From Symmetrospora coprosmae (taxonomy: Eukaryota; Basidiomycota; Cystobasidiomycetes; Symmetrosporaceae), in contig VUYT01000002.1 in the NCBI GenBank assembly GCA_008802785.1, forward strand, positions 901,875 through 965,874: 64,000 nt of DNA. The letters run 5' to 3'. The position numbers and the translations under genes are program-made. Shown piece after piece: positions 1 to 10,851 of this stretch (within the stretch, counting starts at the first letter, position 1; every line of letters starts with the position of its first letter). Under the pieces are notes generated by a model. The model searched no databases. It worked only from the letters and a program-made list of their open reading frames with translations, and was not told the DNA's origin.

Positions 1-150
1 GACCGACACTACGACTACCCCACCTGCACCTGGACCGAGTTCCAGACAGAGTGGAACGAGCAGCTCGTACAGGACCGGCTTGAGTATCAGAACGTACAGA
101 AGGCAAGAAGCGCACTCAATCTTCCGCTCGACCCAAATCCGCCAAGCACT

Positions 151-2932
151 ATGTCTGCACCTCCAAGCTGGAACGATCTCGAGGTAAGCCCTCTTTTTGC
201 TCATTGGGAAGCCTGCGGCACGTCGCGAGGTGCATTTGGGACCTGTGCTGACGGTGGTTCTACGCAGTCCATCGCGGGCGGCATCCAACGCGTCAAAGTC
301 GACACGCTCAAGAGCATCATCCGCGCTGTCAATACAAACAACATGGGCCACCTGCGCGTCAGCGGCAACAAGCCCGCACTCACAGACAGCGTCGTCGGCC
401 TGCTGCGCAACCTGCACGCGACGCGCAGCGAGCACTACCTCACGCTCGCACGGCTCGTCGGCGAGGGGCAGGGGTACACGTACACGGGCATCTCGTCTTC
501 GGCGACCCCGGCGGCGGGGCCCTCGTCTGCTTCGTCGTCGTCTGCGGCGGCAGGGTCGTCAGCGTTGGCGCTGGGCAGCGCTAGCGCTAGCGCAGCCGCC
601 GCGGCAGCAGCAGCGAGCCGAGCCGCGTCGTCCGCGTCGCCGTACCTCAATGGCCCCGGGTCTTCGACAAGTACCGGCGGGGCAGCAAATCCGTCATCAT
701 CTTCGTATGCCGCGTACGGCGGCATGCCCCAAGCAGGCGGAGCCGGGTCTTCGAGCTACGCCTCGCGCTCGACGGATTTCGGCCTCAACCGCAACTCTCC
801 CGCCACGCAGTACAGGCCGTACCCATACGGCGGGCCCGGCCAGGCTGGCGGCGCCTCATCGTCTTCTGCTGGCGGGCTGCCAGGTGGCGCAGCGTCGGGC
901 AGGCCGAGCGGGTTCTCATACCAGAGCACCTACGGAGGCGGGCAGAACGGCTACGGCAGCAGCGGATCGCTCGGCGCCAGTGGGCGGACGTCGCCTTACC
1001 CTCAGTACGGCGGGGCCTCCGGCGCTGGCATGTCGTCGTACAACAGCGGCCCCGGTGCCGGCGCACTCGGCGGCATCCCAACGTCGTGGCCGACGAAACC
1101 GGCGCCCAGACCCGTCGGCCTCGCGGGGCAGCCTGCGGTGCCGATCAACTTCAAGCCGAGTCCATTCTACAAGATTGTCACTGCCGTGTCAACCGTTACT
1201 ACGCTACAACGTGAGTCAGCCTTGTCGCGATGCTCTCCCTGCTAGTTGAGTATTGCACTGACGCATGATCCCTGCGAGCAGGTGCGGGACCAGGCGACAG
1301 AAAGACCGGATCATGCGCCATTCACTTGACGGAAGATCAGCGGCAGAAGCTGACTGCGGCAAGGTGAGCCGCCACGAACTTCGATGCTCATGACTCTGCT
1401 GACTATCGTCGTACCAGAACGAACAAGAACGCGCCGCAACTGCAGCTTCGGCTGTACTGCACGTCAGTTGATCACTACTCGCCCACTACGGGCCAAGGGT
1501 TTGGTGCGAATGCGCGGAGCGGGATACCCATGGACTTCCCGCAGGCGTGCGAGGCGAAAGTGAATGACTGCATCGTCACTGCCAATCTCAAAGGCATCAA
1601 AAAGAAGCCTGGCACGGCGCCGCCGGCGAATCTGTCCGCGACCAAAGTGCCCTCTGGCCACTCGCGACCGGCCGGAAGCTGGGCGCTCCGCCTCGATTCG
1701 ATAACGGAGCAGAATCGCGTCGATCTCAACTATGCCAACACGGAGAAGCAGTACTATATGCTCGTGTATCTCGTCGAAGCGACGAGCGTCGACCAGCTCG
1801 CGGAGAGCATCAGCAAGAACAAGATCAGGACGAAAGAGGAGGTCATCCGGAGCCGTGAGCACTGCCGCCTGGTTTCATTCACCCGGCGTGGTGGAAAAGG
1901 TCTGCAGCTGACTTCAAGGCGTGTTTGATCTATTCCGCAGTGCAACGGCAGGCCGAAGATCCAGACATCCAGGCGACGTCAGAGAGCATATCGCTCAAGG
2001 ACCCGCTGTCATTCATGGACATGTCGACGCCGGTCCGCGGACTGCACTGCAGGCACATACAGTGCTTTGACGCGACCATCTTCCTGAGCATGATGGAGAC
2101 GACGCCGACGTGGCTGTGCCCTGTGTGCAACAAGCTCATCAACCCGGACGATATCGTGCTCGATGGGTGAGTGCTACTGTTCACATCTGGCGGTACACCA
2201 TGTCGAGCCGAGCTGACTGGGTGTTCTGCCGCGCTCAGCTTCACGCAAGATATCAAAAAGTCGCTCCCGTCCGGCGTGGATACCGTCATTGTCGAGACGG
2301 ACGGGACGTGGCGGTCCGAGGACAACAAGCACGGCAATGCTGCCAAAGTGCTGCAGGCGAAAGCGGCCTCTGCCTCGCGACATGCGTCGGAGTCGGTTCC
2401 GCCGTCATCTCGGCAGAACGGCGGCGGGTACGGCGGTGCAGCGGGTGGCAGCGGATCGCACCGCGATGGGTCTCTCGCCAGCAGCTCGAAGGCAGGGACG
2501 CCGCTCGACACGAAGCCGGATCTGGAGGGCCTGACTGGGCAAGACAAGGGCAAGCAGAAGGCGCGGGCGGAGGTCATTGACCTTGATGAAGAGGATGACG
2601 ACGACGACGATTACGGCGGTCGTGGACACGGCCACTCGAACGGTGACAGTAACGGGAGTGGAAATGGCAATGGATGGGCACCGCCGCCTCGGCCGTCTGC
2701 GAGTGCGGCTGCACCTCCTTCCGTCAAGCGAGCGGGTGCTGGCGCGGTGATTGACCTCACGCTGAGCGATAGCGGGGAGGACGACAACGAGGGCGAGGAC
2801 GAGGACGACCGGCCCATCATATCGCGCCGGCTCCAGCTCGCGTCGCAGTCTGCGAGCAACAAGCGGAGAGTCGACTCTGACTGGGAGGACGGGCCGAGCA
2901 GCGGGGGTCACCAGCGGGCGAGGTATGCCTGA
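151..2932 (+). CDS. SIZ1: SIZ/PIAS-type SUMO E3 ligase (6 exons)
   Basis: Nuclear E3 that transfers SUMO from Ubc9 to chromatin and septin-type targets. Introns read at 184-267, 1211-1281, 1364-1417, 1855-1940 and 2167-2238; the joined frame gives about 804 residues. Residues 12-61 form a SAP domain (DTLKSIIRAVNTNN), about 320-490 a PINIT domain, and 500-575 an SP-RING with the zinc ligands in LHCRHIQCFD and TWLCPVCNKL. The tail is low-complexity and acidic and has two SUMO-interacting motifs, EVIDLDEEDDD and VIDLTLSDSGED, typical of this family. A Ser/Gly/Ala-rich linker separates SAP and PINIT. The ATG at 151 is the natural start, but the frame is open back to base 1, so an upstream start outside the window is possible. 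Domain order is seen directly; the role follows from the family. Confidence 0.93.
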
Positions 2933-3571
2933 CCCGTCGTCCGGTCGCTGAAAAGCCAGAAAAGCATGCTCTTGCCTTCAATGCCCTGTTGTGTGTACTG
3001 TGCCCCCTTTTCGCGGTATCAGATCGGTTCTTTCTATCAGTGTTAGTCAATCTGGAGACCATGCCCTGATTGGCCTGCAATTGCGGAGGTGGGCAACGCG
3101 CATTGGTCAAGGCCGTCAGGGTGGCCATGCAGACGAGCCCAATCCAGCTGGCAGAGTCGCAGCAGGGGTACATCGATGGGCAAGCAGTGCATGCATGCAG
3201 TCCAGGTAGCCTGTTCTCCCTGCTGTTGACGCTGGCCTGCGCTGCTGCCCCGGTTGATTGGGGCGGCATTTTATCCCCCTTCGCCGCTGCCCGCTGCCCG
3301 CCTTTTTCCGAGGGGGGCGGCCAGGGCGGCCAGGACTTTCTCAGAGGCCAGGGCCTTCCTCTCTGCTCTGTTTCGTCCATCCCCCCATCCTCCCCCCCAA
3401 AAGACATCTCTGTGAGCATGCACAGAGCAGCATACTGACAATCACAGCGACTCGCTTTCTGACGCTGTTCCATCCCTCCCTCCCTCCCTCTGCCCGCTGC
3501 CTGCGCTGGACCGCAAACCCCGCGATAACCGCCAAATTCTGATATCCGACATACTCACCATTCGCAGCAAC
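2933..3571. other. Intergenic region, SIZ1 to AAC
   Basis: No convincing gene. The second half (about 3340-3500) is pyrimidine-rich with runs of C and CCCT repeats just before the AAC start, as expected of a strong promoter or leader. Confidence 0.5.
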
Positions 3572-4929
3572 ATGTCTGCCGACAAGAAGGTGGGCTGCGT
3601 TCCATCTTGTTGACTAGCAGGCTGTCCGCATGCTGACGGTGTATGTCGCTCATCCACAGACCGCATCCGGTTTCGCTACCGACTTCCTCATGGGAGGTGC
3701 GTCCCCGGACCGAAGTTCAGGAGAAGAGCCCAGGTAGGACGCTCAGCTCACACTGCCTTCTACACGACCTTAGGTGTCTCGGCCGCCGTCGCCAAGACGG
3801 CCGCCGCTCCCATTGAGCGAATCAAGGTGGGTCTCTGCCGTGTTGCTGCGGATCCAGCAAGGGCTTGCGCGCTAAATCCCCGGCTCTCCTACCCACCCGC
3901 AGCTCCTCGTCCAGAACCAGGGCGAGATGCTCAAGTCTGGCCGACTTGCGACTCCTTACTCTGGCATTGCCGACTGCGCCCGCCGCACCTACGCCGACGA
4001 GGGTCTCGTCTCGTTCTGGCGAGGCAACACGGCCAACGTCATCCGATACTTCCCCACCCAGGCCCTGAACTTTGCCTTCAAGGACTACTTCAAGTCGCTC
4101 TTCGGCTACAAGAAGGAGAAGGACGGCTACTACTGGTGGATGGCCGGAAACTTGGCTTCGGGTGGTGCCGCCGGCGCCTCGTCGCTCCTCTTCGTCTACT
4201 CGCTCGACTACGCACGAACCCGTCTCGCCAACGACAACAAGTCCGTCAAGAAGGGCGGCGGTGAGAGGCAGTTCAACGGTCTCCTCGACGTCTACAAGAA
4301 GACTCTCGCCACCGATGGTATCGCCGGTCGTGAGTCTCCATCAGTACAGAGGGGACGCAATAGCGGACCCGCCGACTTTTGCACCGTGGTCTCCACGCGC
4401 ACTGCTGATCACTACTCTGGCATCCACGCCCAGTCTACCGAGGATTCGTCCCGTCCGTCGTCGGTATCATTGTCTACCGAGGTCTCTACTTCGGCATGTA
4501 CGACTCCCTGAAGCCCGTCGTCCTCACCGGCTCGCTCCAGGGCTCGTTCCTCGCCTCCTTCCTCCTCGGCTGGGGTGTCACCACTGGTGCCGGCATTGCC
4601 TCGTACCCGCTCGACACCATCCGACGACGAATGATGATGACGTCCGGCGAGGCTACCCACTACTCGAGCATGTTCGACTGTGGACGACAGGTCATTGCCA
4701 AGGAGGGTGTCGCCTCGCTCTTCAAGGGTGCTGGCGCAAACATCCTCCGTGGTGTCGCCGGTGCCGGTGTCCTGTCCATGTACGATAAGCTCCAGCAGAT
4801 TCTCGTAAGTCCCCTTGCCCCCTCTACCCCATAAGGTATCCAGCACAGCACAGGGGCTGACTCGTACGCTCTCGCACAACCCTTCGCGCTCCACAGTTTG
4901 GTAAGGTTTACTCGGGTGGATCCGGTTAA
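3572..4929 (+). CDS. AAC: Mitochondrial ADP/ATP carrier (6 exons)
   Basis: Inner-membrane antiporter exchanging cytosolic ADP for matrix ATP. Exons 3572-3589, 3660-3696, 3774-3826, 3903-4329, 4434-4804 and 4897-4929 join to 312 residues, the usual family length. Three carrier repeats are visible: PIERIK in repeat 1, YSLDYARTR in repeat 2 and YPLDTIRRR in repeat 3. The RRRMMM signature that defines nucleotide carriers lies near residues 244-249. The first exon encodes only six residues. The last exon encodes only [10 protein letters not shown] and stop; this exon plus most of the preceding intron is duplicated in inverted orientation at 5284-5386. Start chosen at the only ATG giving the conserved N-terminal segment. 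Confidence 0.97.
4828..4929 (+). repeat. Left arm of AAC-tail inverted repeat
   Basis: The last about 100 bp of the AAC gene (3' part of the last intron and the whole terminal exon) are repeated as reverse complement at 5284-5386. The two arms differ at only a handful of bases over about 100. Confidence 0.92.
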
Positions 4930-5283
4930 GCGCATCGAGCTTTCCAATCCCCTCGAACCGCCTTCCGCCACCAAAACCGCCCATTCGCCACTCGGCAAGT
5001 GGGCGGCACCTCCGACCTCTTCGCACACATACCACACACTCACGCTACATGAGCAACATCGCAAGCATACAGCAACATGCAAGAGCGACTCTCGTATTCT
5101 GCCGCTCGTCGCTGTTTCCCGCTTCGGTGGACCTAGACTTAGAGACTTCACCTCTGCGCGTTGTTTCTATCCCTCTTTCCCTTCCGTCACGGTCATTCTG
5201 TTACACGAAACGGTGCTTCTGGACTCGCTGCTGCTGCTATTGCCTCCGCCCTTCCTCCGCCCTTTATCGAACGCCATCCCCGG

Positions 5284-5386
5284 CTAACCGGATCCACCCG
5301 AGCGAACCTTACCAAACTGTGGAGCGCGAAGGGTTGTGCGAGAGCGTACGAGTCAGCCCCTGTGCTGTGCTGGATACACTATGGGC
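5284..5386 (-). repeat. Right arm of AAC-tail inverted repeat
   Basis: Read on the minus strand this arm contains intron sequence, the CCACAG acceptor, then an open frame FGKVRSGGSG ending in TAG instead of TAA. One Tyr codon is changed to Arg by a two-base difference. Nothing upstream on the minus strand resembles the rest of a carrier, so this is a gene fragment and not a second gene. The spacer at 4930-5283 holds no gene. Confidence 0.92.
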
Positions 5387-5512
5387 AAAGTCGCCTCGCG
5401 AACCGCTGGCGCGGTTCGCAGGCAGGCTCGCTAAGCTAGCTTTCGCTGTCCAGCTGAATGTCCGCAGGTCCCACGCTGACGTATTCGCAGGCGAGACGTG
5501 CGATACTCCACC

Positions 5513-7155
5513 ATGACGGAAGACCAGAGACTCCTTCAAGAGTATTTCAGCGCCAGCCGAACGACTGTGCTCCTTGCCTCTGCTCCTTCTCGTCAGGAGA
5601 GGTCGAATACCCTCCTCTCTCCACTGACGTTTCCCCCGCAGAATGATTCTCTTGAGCCCGGCCGCCTCTCCTGCCGTCGCACAGATGCTGCTGGATGTCA
5701 TCTTTCCCTCACCACCTGCTAGCACCGCCGTCAGCATCCCACGGAGCATCTACGACATCCATCTCAGCCTCCCTCTCGACGTCCATCTCGAACGCGAGCT
5801 CGACCACACATTCGGATTGTGGGGCAGCTGCATCCAGGAGCTCACCCTCTCCGACTTTCTCATCCTTCCCGGTTCTATGGCATTTCTGTGTGCCCTGACC
5901 CATCTCACACACCTGGTCTTCGACAATGTGGAGAATGGGGCCGGCACTCAGAGCGCACTGAATGAGCATCCGCTACATGCTCCCCTCCTACTACTATATC
6001 TTCGCACTTTGCGCTGCATCTCCAGCGAAGATTGCACTCTCAATACCACTTTCTACAGCCATGCCAAGACAGTCAGCAAATCAGCAGTGCCGCAGCTGAC
6101 CAGTCTATGCGTGACTATCAGTCTGCCCTGCCGTTAAGAGGACGAGCACCCTAGTCTACCGAAGTCGCGCAGCAGCAGAAGCTCGCCTACCTCGCAATCA
6201 TCAATGAAGCTCTGGATGCGGGCATCAGCACATTCACCAGCGGCCTGCAGTCGCGCAGTCCGGAGGCGCTAGCGCTGGCAACCGGGTTGCGTGTCTCGCG
6301 CTTTCCTATGCCGGGTGCGCCGCTCATTCTTCTACGGTCCGATGCCGCGAGCTCAGCCAGGTCTGTGCAACAGCTGGCACATGACTGATGAATCTGCGAG
6401 TATTGCAGTGTGCCATCGATGATTTCGTTGGAAGCGTACTTCCTTAAGAAGAACGAAGACCACCAGCGACCGAGAGATTGGGCGATCGAGGAAATTAACG
6501 CCAGCAAGACTCTTCTCCTGCACTCCGCATTCCTCTGGAGACACACAGAGAAAGCCCCACCGCATTTCCTGGCGTCGTTTGTCAGGCCGGCTCTGGAGCG
6601 AACGAAGGACTGGAAACGGGTGAGCCGCCCGTCCTCGCGCCGACCGAGATCTCGTATCCCGCCAGAGAAGGACTCAGTCGCTAACGTGCATCTCGACTCC
6701 TGACGGTTCGTGGACGTCCAGAGGACTTCATCGTCACGTCCCTGAACATTCACAATCTGTCCGACCAGCAGGTCCTGACGGTCGCTAACGGCGGGCTCGT
6801 CGGCACAATCATTGCCGGCGCTGGGCACATCTGGGTGACCAAGAACGTGGCCTTCAAGTTCGGGGAGGAAGTCGTGCACTGCAGTCAGACAGACTGGAAG
6901 ATCTACGGCACCGTCCCAGAGTCGGAGTGGGACTCGCAGGAGTGGCAGCTGTTCGCCTATCTTGACACAGACGGAGAAGTCGGCATCGCTATCCTCGCGG
7001 ATGGCAGGCTGAAGAACGGCCGAAACAACGGTCGTGCCTTCGTGCGCACGATGTCCTTCCCTGGCATGAAGACCGGAGTCCAGGTCGTGGGCGCCATGCT
7101 GAAGGCCGCCGAGGTGCCTTCCGCAAAGGAAGCAAGGCCGGTTTCCCAGGTATGA
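5513..7155 (+). CDS. Unrecognised multi-exon protein
   Basis: Not recognised. From the ATG at 5643 the frame runs LLSPAASPAVAQMLLD with LRR-like leucine spacing (CIQELTLSDF, LTHLTHLVFDN). Small introns at 6111-6154 (44 nt), 6361-6408 (48 nt) and 6620-6723 keep one frame through SMISLEAYFLKKNEDHQR and FIVTSLNIHNLSDQQ to a stop at 7153-7155. The first exon is unclear: an ATG at 5513 followed by an intron ending at the strong acceptor near 5640 is possible. The C-terminal half contains GHIWVTKNVAFKFGEE and SEWDSQEWQLFAYLD, suggesting a globular domain I cannot name. The tail motif FPGMKTG is repeated out of frame just after the stop, at 7147-7247. It converges on UTP4. Confidence 0.55.
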
Positions 7156-7247
7156 AGACCGGTGCCACCCGTAGGATCGTCACCGATGAGGAGGTGCTGG
7201 GCGCCACGCTGAACGCCGCGAAGCTGCCCAACGCAAAGACAGCGTGA
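7156..7247 (+). pseudogene. Out-of-frame duplicate of the preceding gene's tail
   Basis: In the next frame the DNA reads GFPGMKTGATRRIV, then EEVLGATLNAAKLPNAK and a stop at about 7245-7247. This mirrors SFPGMKTGVQVVGAMLKAAEVPSAK encoded just upstream. It looks like a tandem duplication of about 100 bp that fell out of frame, or a repeat reached by unseen splicing. Confidence 0.5.
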
Positions 7248-7371
7248 ATTGCCCATTACGCCTTCTGCCTTATACGTAGCATGAGCGAATGCTGACTACG
7301 AGATGCTTCTGCTTTGCACGCCACAACCTCCGAGCCCCATTGGAGTACAAGAAGCATTCGCTATCGACTGG

Positions 7372-10300
7372 TTAGCTGGCGTACTTCCGCTCAACGAACG
7401 CCGGCGCCATATCACCCAGCAGATCAAAGAACGGTCGCTCGACGATGACGAGCTCTCCGTCGGCAGTGAAGTCCAGCAACAGGATGGGCTGGTATTTGTG
7501 CGAGACGACGACAGGCGTCTTCTTATACCGCCCTAGGAGGGCCGGCTGATTCTCCTCCTCCTCTTCCTCCTCTTCGTCGTCGCTCTCCTCTTCAGCTCCG
7601 ACGCGCCGGCGCTTGCTCGATGCTGCGCCGCTCGCAGACGGCACCTTCATCTTGCAGAGCCACGTCGCGCCGTACGCGAGGAGCGTGTCCTCCCTCTGCG
7701 CGCCTAGGATGGGAGTAGGGTCGAAAGCGAGGCCGAGCATGGGCTCGCGCAGGGTAGTGAGTGCGCCACTGGCCGCCTGCGAGATGCCCTTTGCCCACGA
7801 CGGGATGCTGCGCTTCTCGACATCGAAGAACTGCAGCGTGTTGTTGGGCAGGGCGACGGCCAGGATGGACGGGACGGAGGGGGAGAAGGCGAGTGCGCTC
7901 GGGGGCAGCTCGAGCGAGGGGAGCGGGGAGTGGTACTGCAGCGAGTCGAGGTTGAAGACGTGCAGGCGGCACGCAGAGTCGGCAGAGACGAGCCACTGGC
8001 CGTCCGAGCTTGTAGCGAGACACGCAATGCTTGAGATCACGTCGTCTTCCGTATCTTCGTCGTCGTCGCTGCTCTCGCTGTCTAATTCAGACTCATCGTC
8101 TGCATCACCATTCGCTCGCTGAGCAGGCAGACCCGCAACGGTCCGTCCGGTATTTTGGCGGCTCCCGAGGCGATGCTGGTTGAACACCCGCAGCACGCTC
8201 GCTTCCTCCGAGCTAGACTCGGGAAGGCTGACGACGACTATCCGGGCGCCAATGCCTGTCGCCAGGACGAGGCGGCTCGAGTCTGACGTGAAGTGCAACT
8301 GCGAGGCGCCGAGGTCCCGTTCGAGTGCGCTTTGGGACGTCAGGGCGGCGGTAACATCGTGGCAGCGACGTGCTCGGTATGCTCCGTCGGCCTGCACACG
8401 CGGAGTGATGCAAAGCCCGACTCTCCCATCAGCCTACATCCAGGCACGCACTGGCAAGTCAGTGGAAGCCCACTCACCCCCTGCCTGAGTCGGAAGACTT
8501 TCGTCTCTGACAGGTCCGACACGGCCAACCATCGCCCGTCAGGCGAGATGGCCGACGCGACGAGGTTGGTCTTCCCGCTGAGCTCCATCTCGAGGACTTT
8601 GCTCCATCCGTCTGTGTCTGCTTGCCCTGCAGTTCCCTGCGCCTGCGGCAGGGCCCACACCTCGACCTGTCCGCTCTCCTTTCTGCACACGACGAGCCTT
8701 CCTTCTCCGGCAAGGTGCGCGGGCATCGACCGTTGCGGGATGTATGCGCTCTTGCGCTGGAACGACTCGGAGAAGAGGGTCGTGCTGCTCTCGCTGACGG
8801 GGTTGGGGAGGCGTGCGTGCGCGGGGAGGGTGGCGGCGGGCGAGTAGATGAGGCTGAAGTCGAGGCCGCCGGAGATGACGACGGGGACCTTGCTGCTGCT
8901 GCTGCTTTGCACTGGCGAGCTGGAGGGGCTCAGCGTGTATGCGGGCGAGACGGCGAGTGCGCGGACGTCGTGCGAGTGCATGCGCTTGCTCGTGCTGAGC
9001 ACCCAGCGCCGCTGTGTCTGCGTCTGTGTCTGCTTTTGTGAGCGTTTCCCCTGTGCATGTGTGCGCGGCGCCTCGATGTCAAGCAGCTGGATCTGCGTCG
9101 TCTTCTGGTCGACCCCGCTCGCGTACACGGTGCGCCCGTCCGGGCCGAGCGCGAGACAGAGGATGTCGGCCCTGCTGGCCTGGCAGCTCTGCAGCTGCGT
9201 GCCCATCCTCGTGTCCCAGAATTTCACGTTGCCCATGCTGTCGCCCGACACGGCCGTGCCGTCTCCGAGGAGCGCGAGGCACCACACGAGCGTGTGCTCG
9301 CCCTTCACCTTGTCCGTCGTCATGCGGTGCACGCACCGGCCCGAGCGCGCGTCCCACACGCGCACGGTGGAGTCGGCGCAACCAGTGACGAGGAGCGAGT
9401 CCTCGTACCTCGCCTCCTCCTCCTCCTCCGCGTCTGCGCTCGCGGCGTCGCTGGCATCTCCGTCCATCCCGTCGTCCTTGGTCGTGTTCGCCGCCTGCTT
9501 GCCCTTGGTCAAGCTGTTTCCCTTCGTCGTCGGCACAGGCGTCCGCTTGCCCCACGCCAGACTGAGCAGGCGCGTCTTTACGGCATCGAACTTGCGGACG
9601 TGCTCGAGCTCGCCGTCCCAGAGATCGAGCAGGCGGACGGCGCCGTCGTCGCAGCCGAGGGCGAGGGTCGTGTGCGTCGGATTGGCGGCCATTGACCAGA
9701 TCGCGCCGCCCTGGGATGAGATTGTGCGCTGCACCATCACATATGTCAGCCTCACTCTGGCCAAACGGAGGAGAAGGAGAAGAAAGAGGAGATGAGGGGA
9801 ACGCACCTTCACATAGCCCAGCCCGCCGTCGGCCCAGTCCCACTCCCAAAGGTCGCTGCCCCCACCGCTGCTGAAGAGCCTCGGCCGGCTCCTGCGCAGT
9901 TTCAACAGTTCGCGCGCCTGCTCGGCGTCGTCGAACAGGTCCTTATCCGAGTCGGAGAGGATGACCTGGTGGGTGAAGAGGAGGTGCTCTACGCGGGACG
10001 GCCGCGGGGATGCCAGTTTCTGGCGTCATGCAAGACGTGAGAGAGAGTGAAGTCAGTATGTCTGCAGCAAGGGCAGAGAGAGCGCGAGCCCGCGCGCACC
10101 CGTTCGAGGACCCATCCCTGCCTGTTCCCTTTTGCGTGCTCCGTGCGCTTCTTCTTTCCTTTCGCAGTGGATATCTGCTTCTGCCCGCCCATCCCGCCTA
10201 TCCATGTATAGATCTCAATGTCCCCATTCTGCCTTCCGACCGCGAGGATCTCTCTCCCCTGCGGTGAGTCGATGGAGGGGAGGTACGGGTAGTGGACTGC

Positions 10301-10498
10301 GGGATCGTACGTGCATGGCGTGAGTGCGATGGAGGTGATGGGCGAGGGCGAGTAGTCGACGAAGCGGATCCGGTGCAGCGCGGCCGTCCTCGTCGCGGTC
10401 GATGAAGATGGACCAGCTGATGCTGATGCCGATGCTGATGCCGATGCAGCTGCTTGGAGGTGCTCCCCCTCCGCATCCTCAAAGTCAATGTCCATCAT
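7372..10498 (-). CDS. UTP4: U3 snoRNP WD40 protein Utp4/cirhin
   Basis: Component of the t-UTP/UTP-A subcomplex of the small-subunit processome, acting in early 18S pre-rRNA processing in the nucleolus. Introns at 10020-10099, 9729-9806 and 8392-8477 all fall in phase 0 and give about 960 residues, longer than yeast Utp4 (776). The N-terminal block (HRIRFVDYSPSPITSIA, LAVGRQNGDIEIY) and successive WD repeats (DGAVRLLDLWDG, CADSTVRVWDARSG, GNVKFWDTRMG) match the cirhin layout. Insertions rich in Asp/Glu/Ser account for the extra length. Start is the first Met of MMDIDFEDAEG. It converges on the unrecognised gene at 5.5-7.2 kb and diverges from the coiled-coil gene at 10852. Confidence 0.93.
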
Positions 10499-10851
10499 CG
10501 TGGCTCTATGCTCTGGAGTGCAGTCCTTCTGATATGTGAGTGTGGATGGATGTCGTCAGAAGAAAGCGTGCTCGCCTGTAAAATTCGCGGGCTCGTAGCC
10601 TCGACGGTGGCAAAACACGGTCGCAGCGGCTTCGTCGAACCGGGCTGAGCTTCTCAGATGAATGAAGCCATGCACGATAGACTGGCCAATCTATTGCATT
10701 GTGCAGCTCTGCTCATATATGCGCCATATCCTCTGTTGTCGCTGTTTCCTGCATCATCCTCGACCTGGCCTGCCCCCTATTCTCAGCACGGCACTGCACG
10801 GGATGGATGGACGCGTCTGTGCTCTGTGCAGCTCCACCACTAAGAGAAACA
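10499..10851. promoter_or_regulatory. Divergent promoter region, UTP4 / coiled-coil gene
   Basis: 353 bp between two divergent starts. No gene is seen and no specific element was recognised. Confidence 0.45.

Noticed and set aside
8848-9795. 315-codon plus-strand frame within UTP4
   Set aside because: Antisense to well-conserved WD40 repeats of UTP4; composition is Ser/Cys/Arg-rich without structure.
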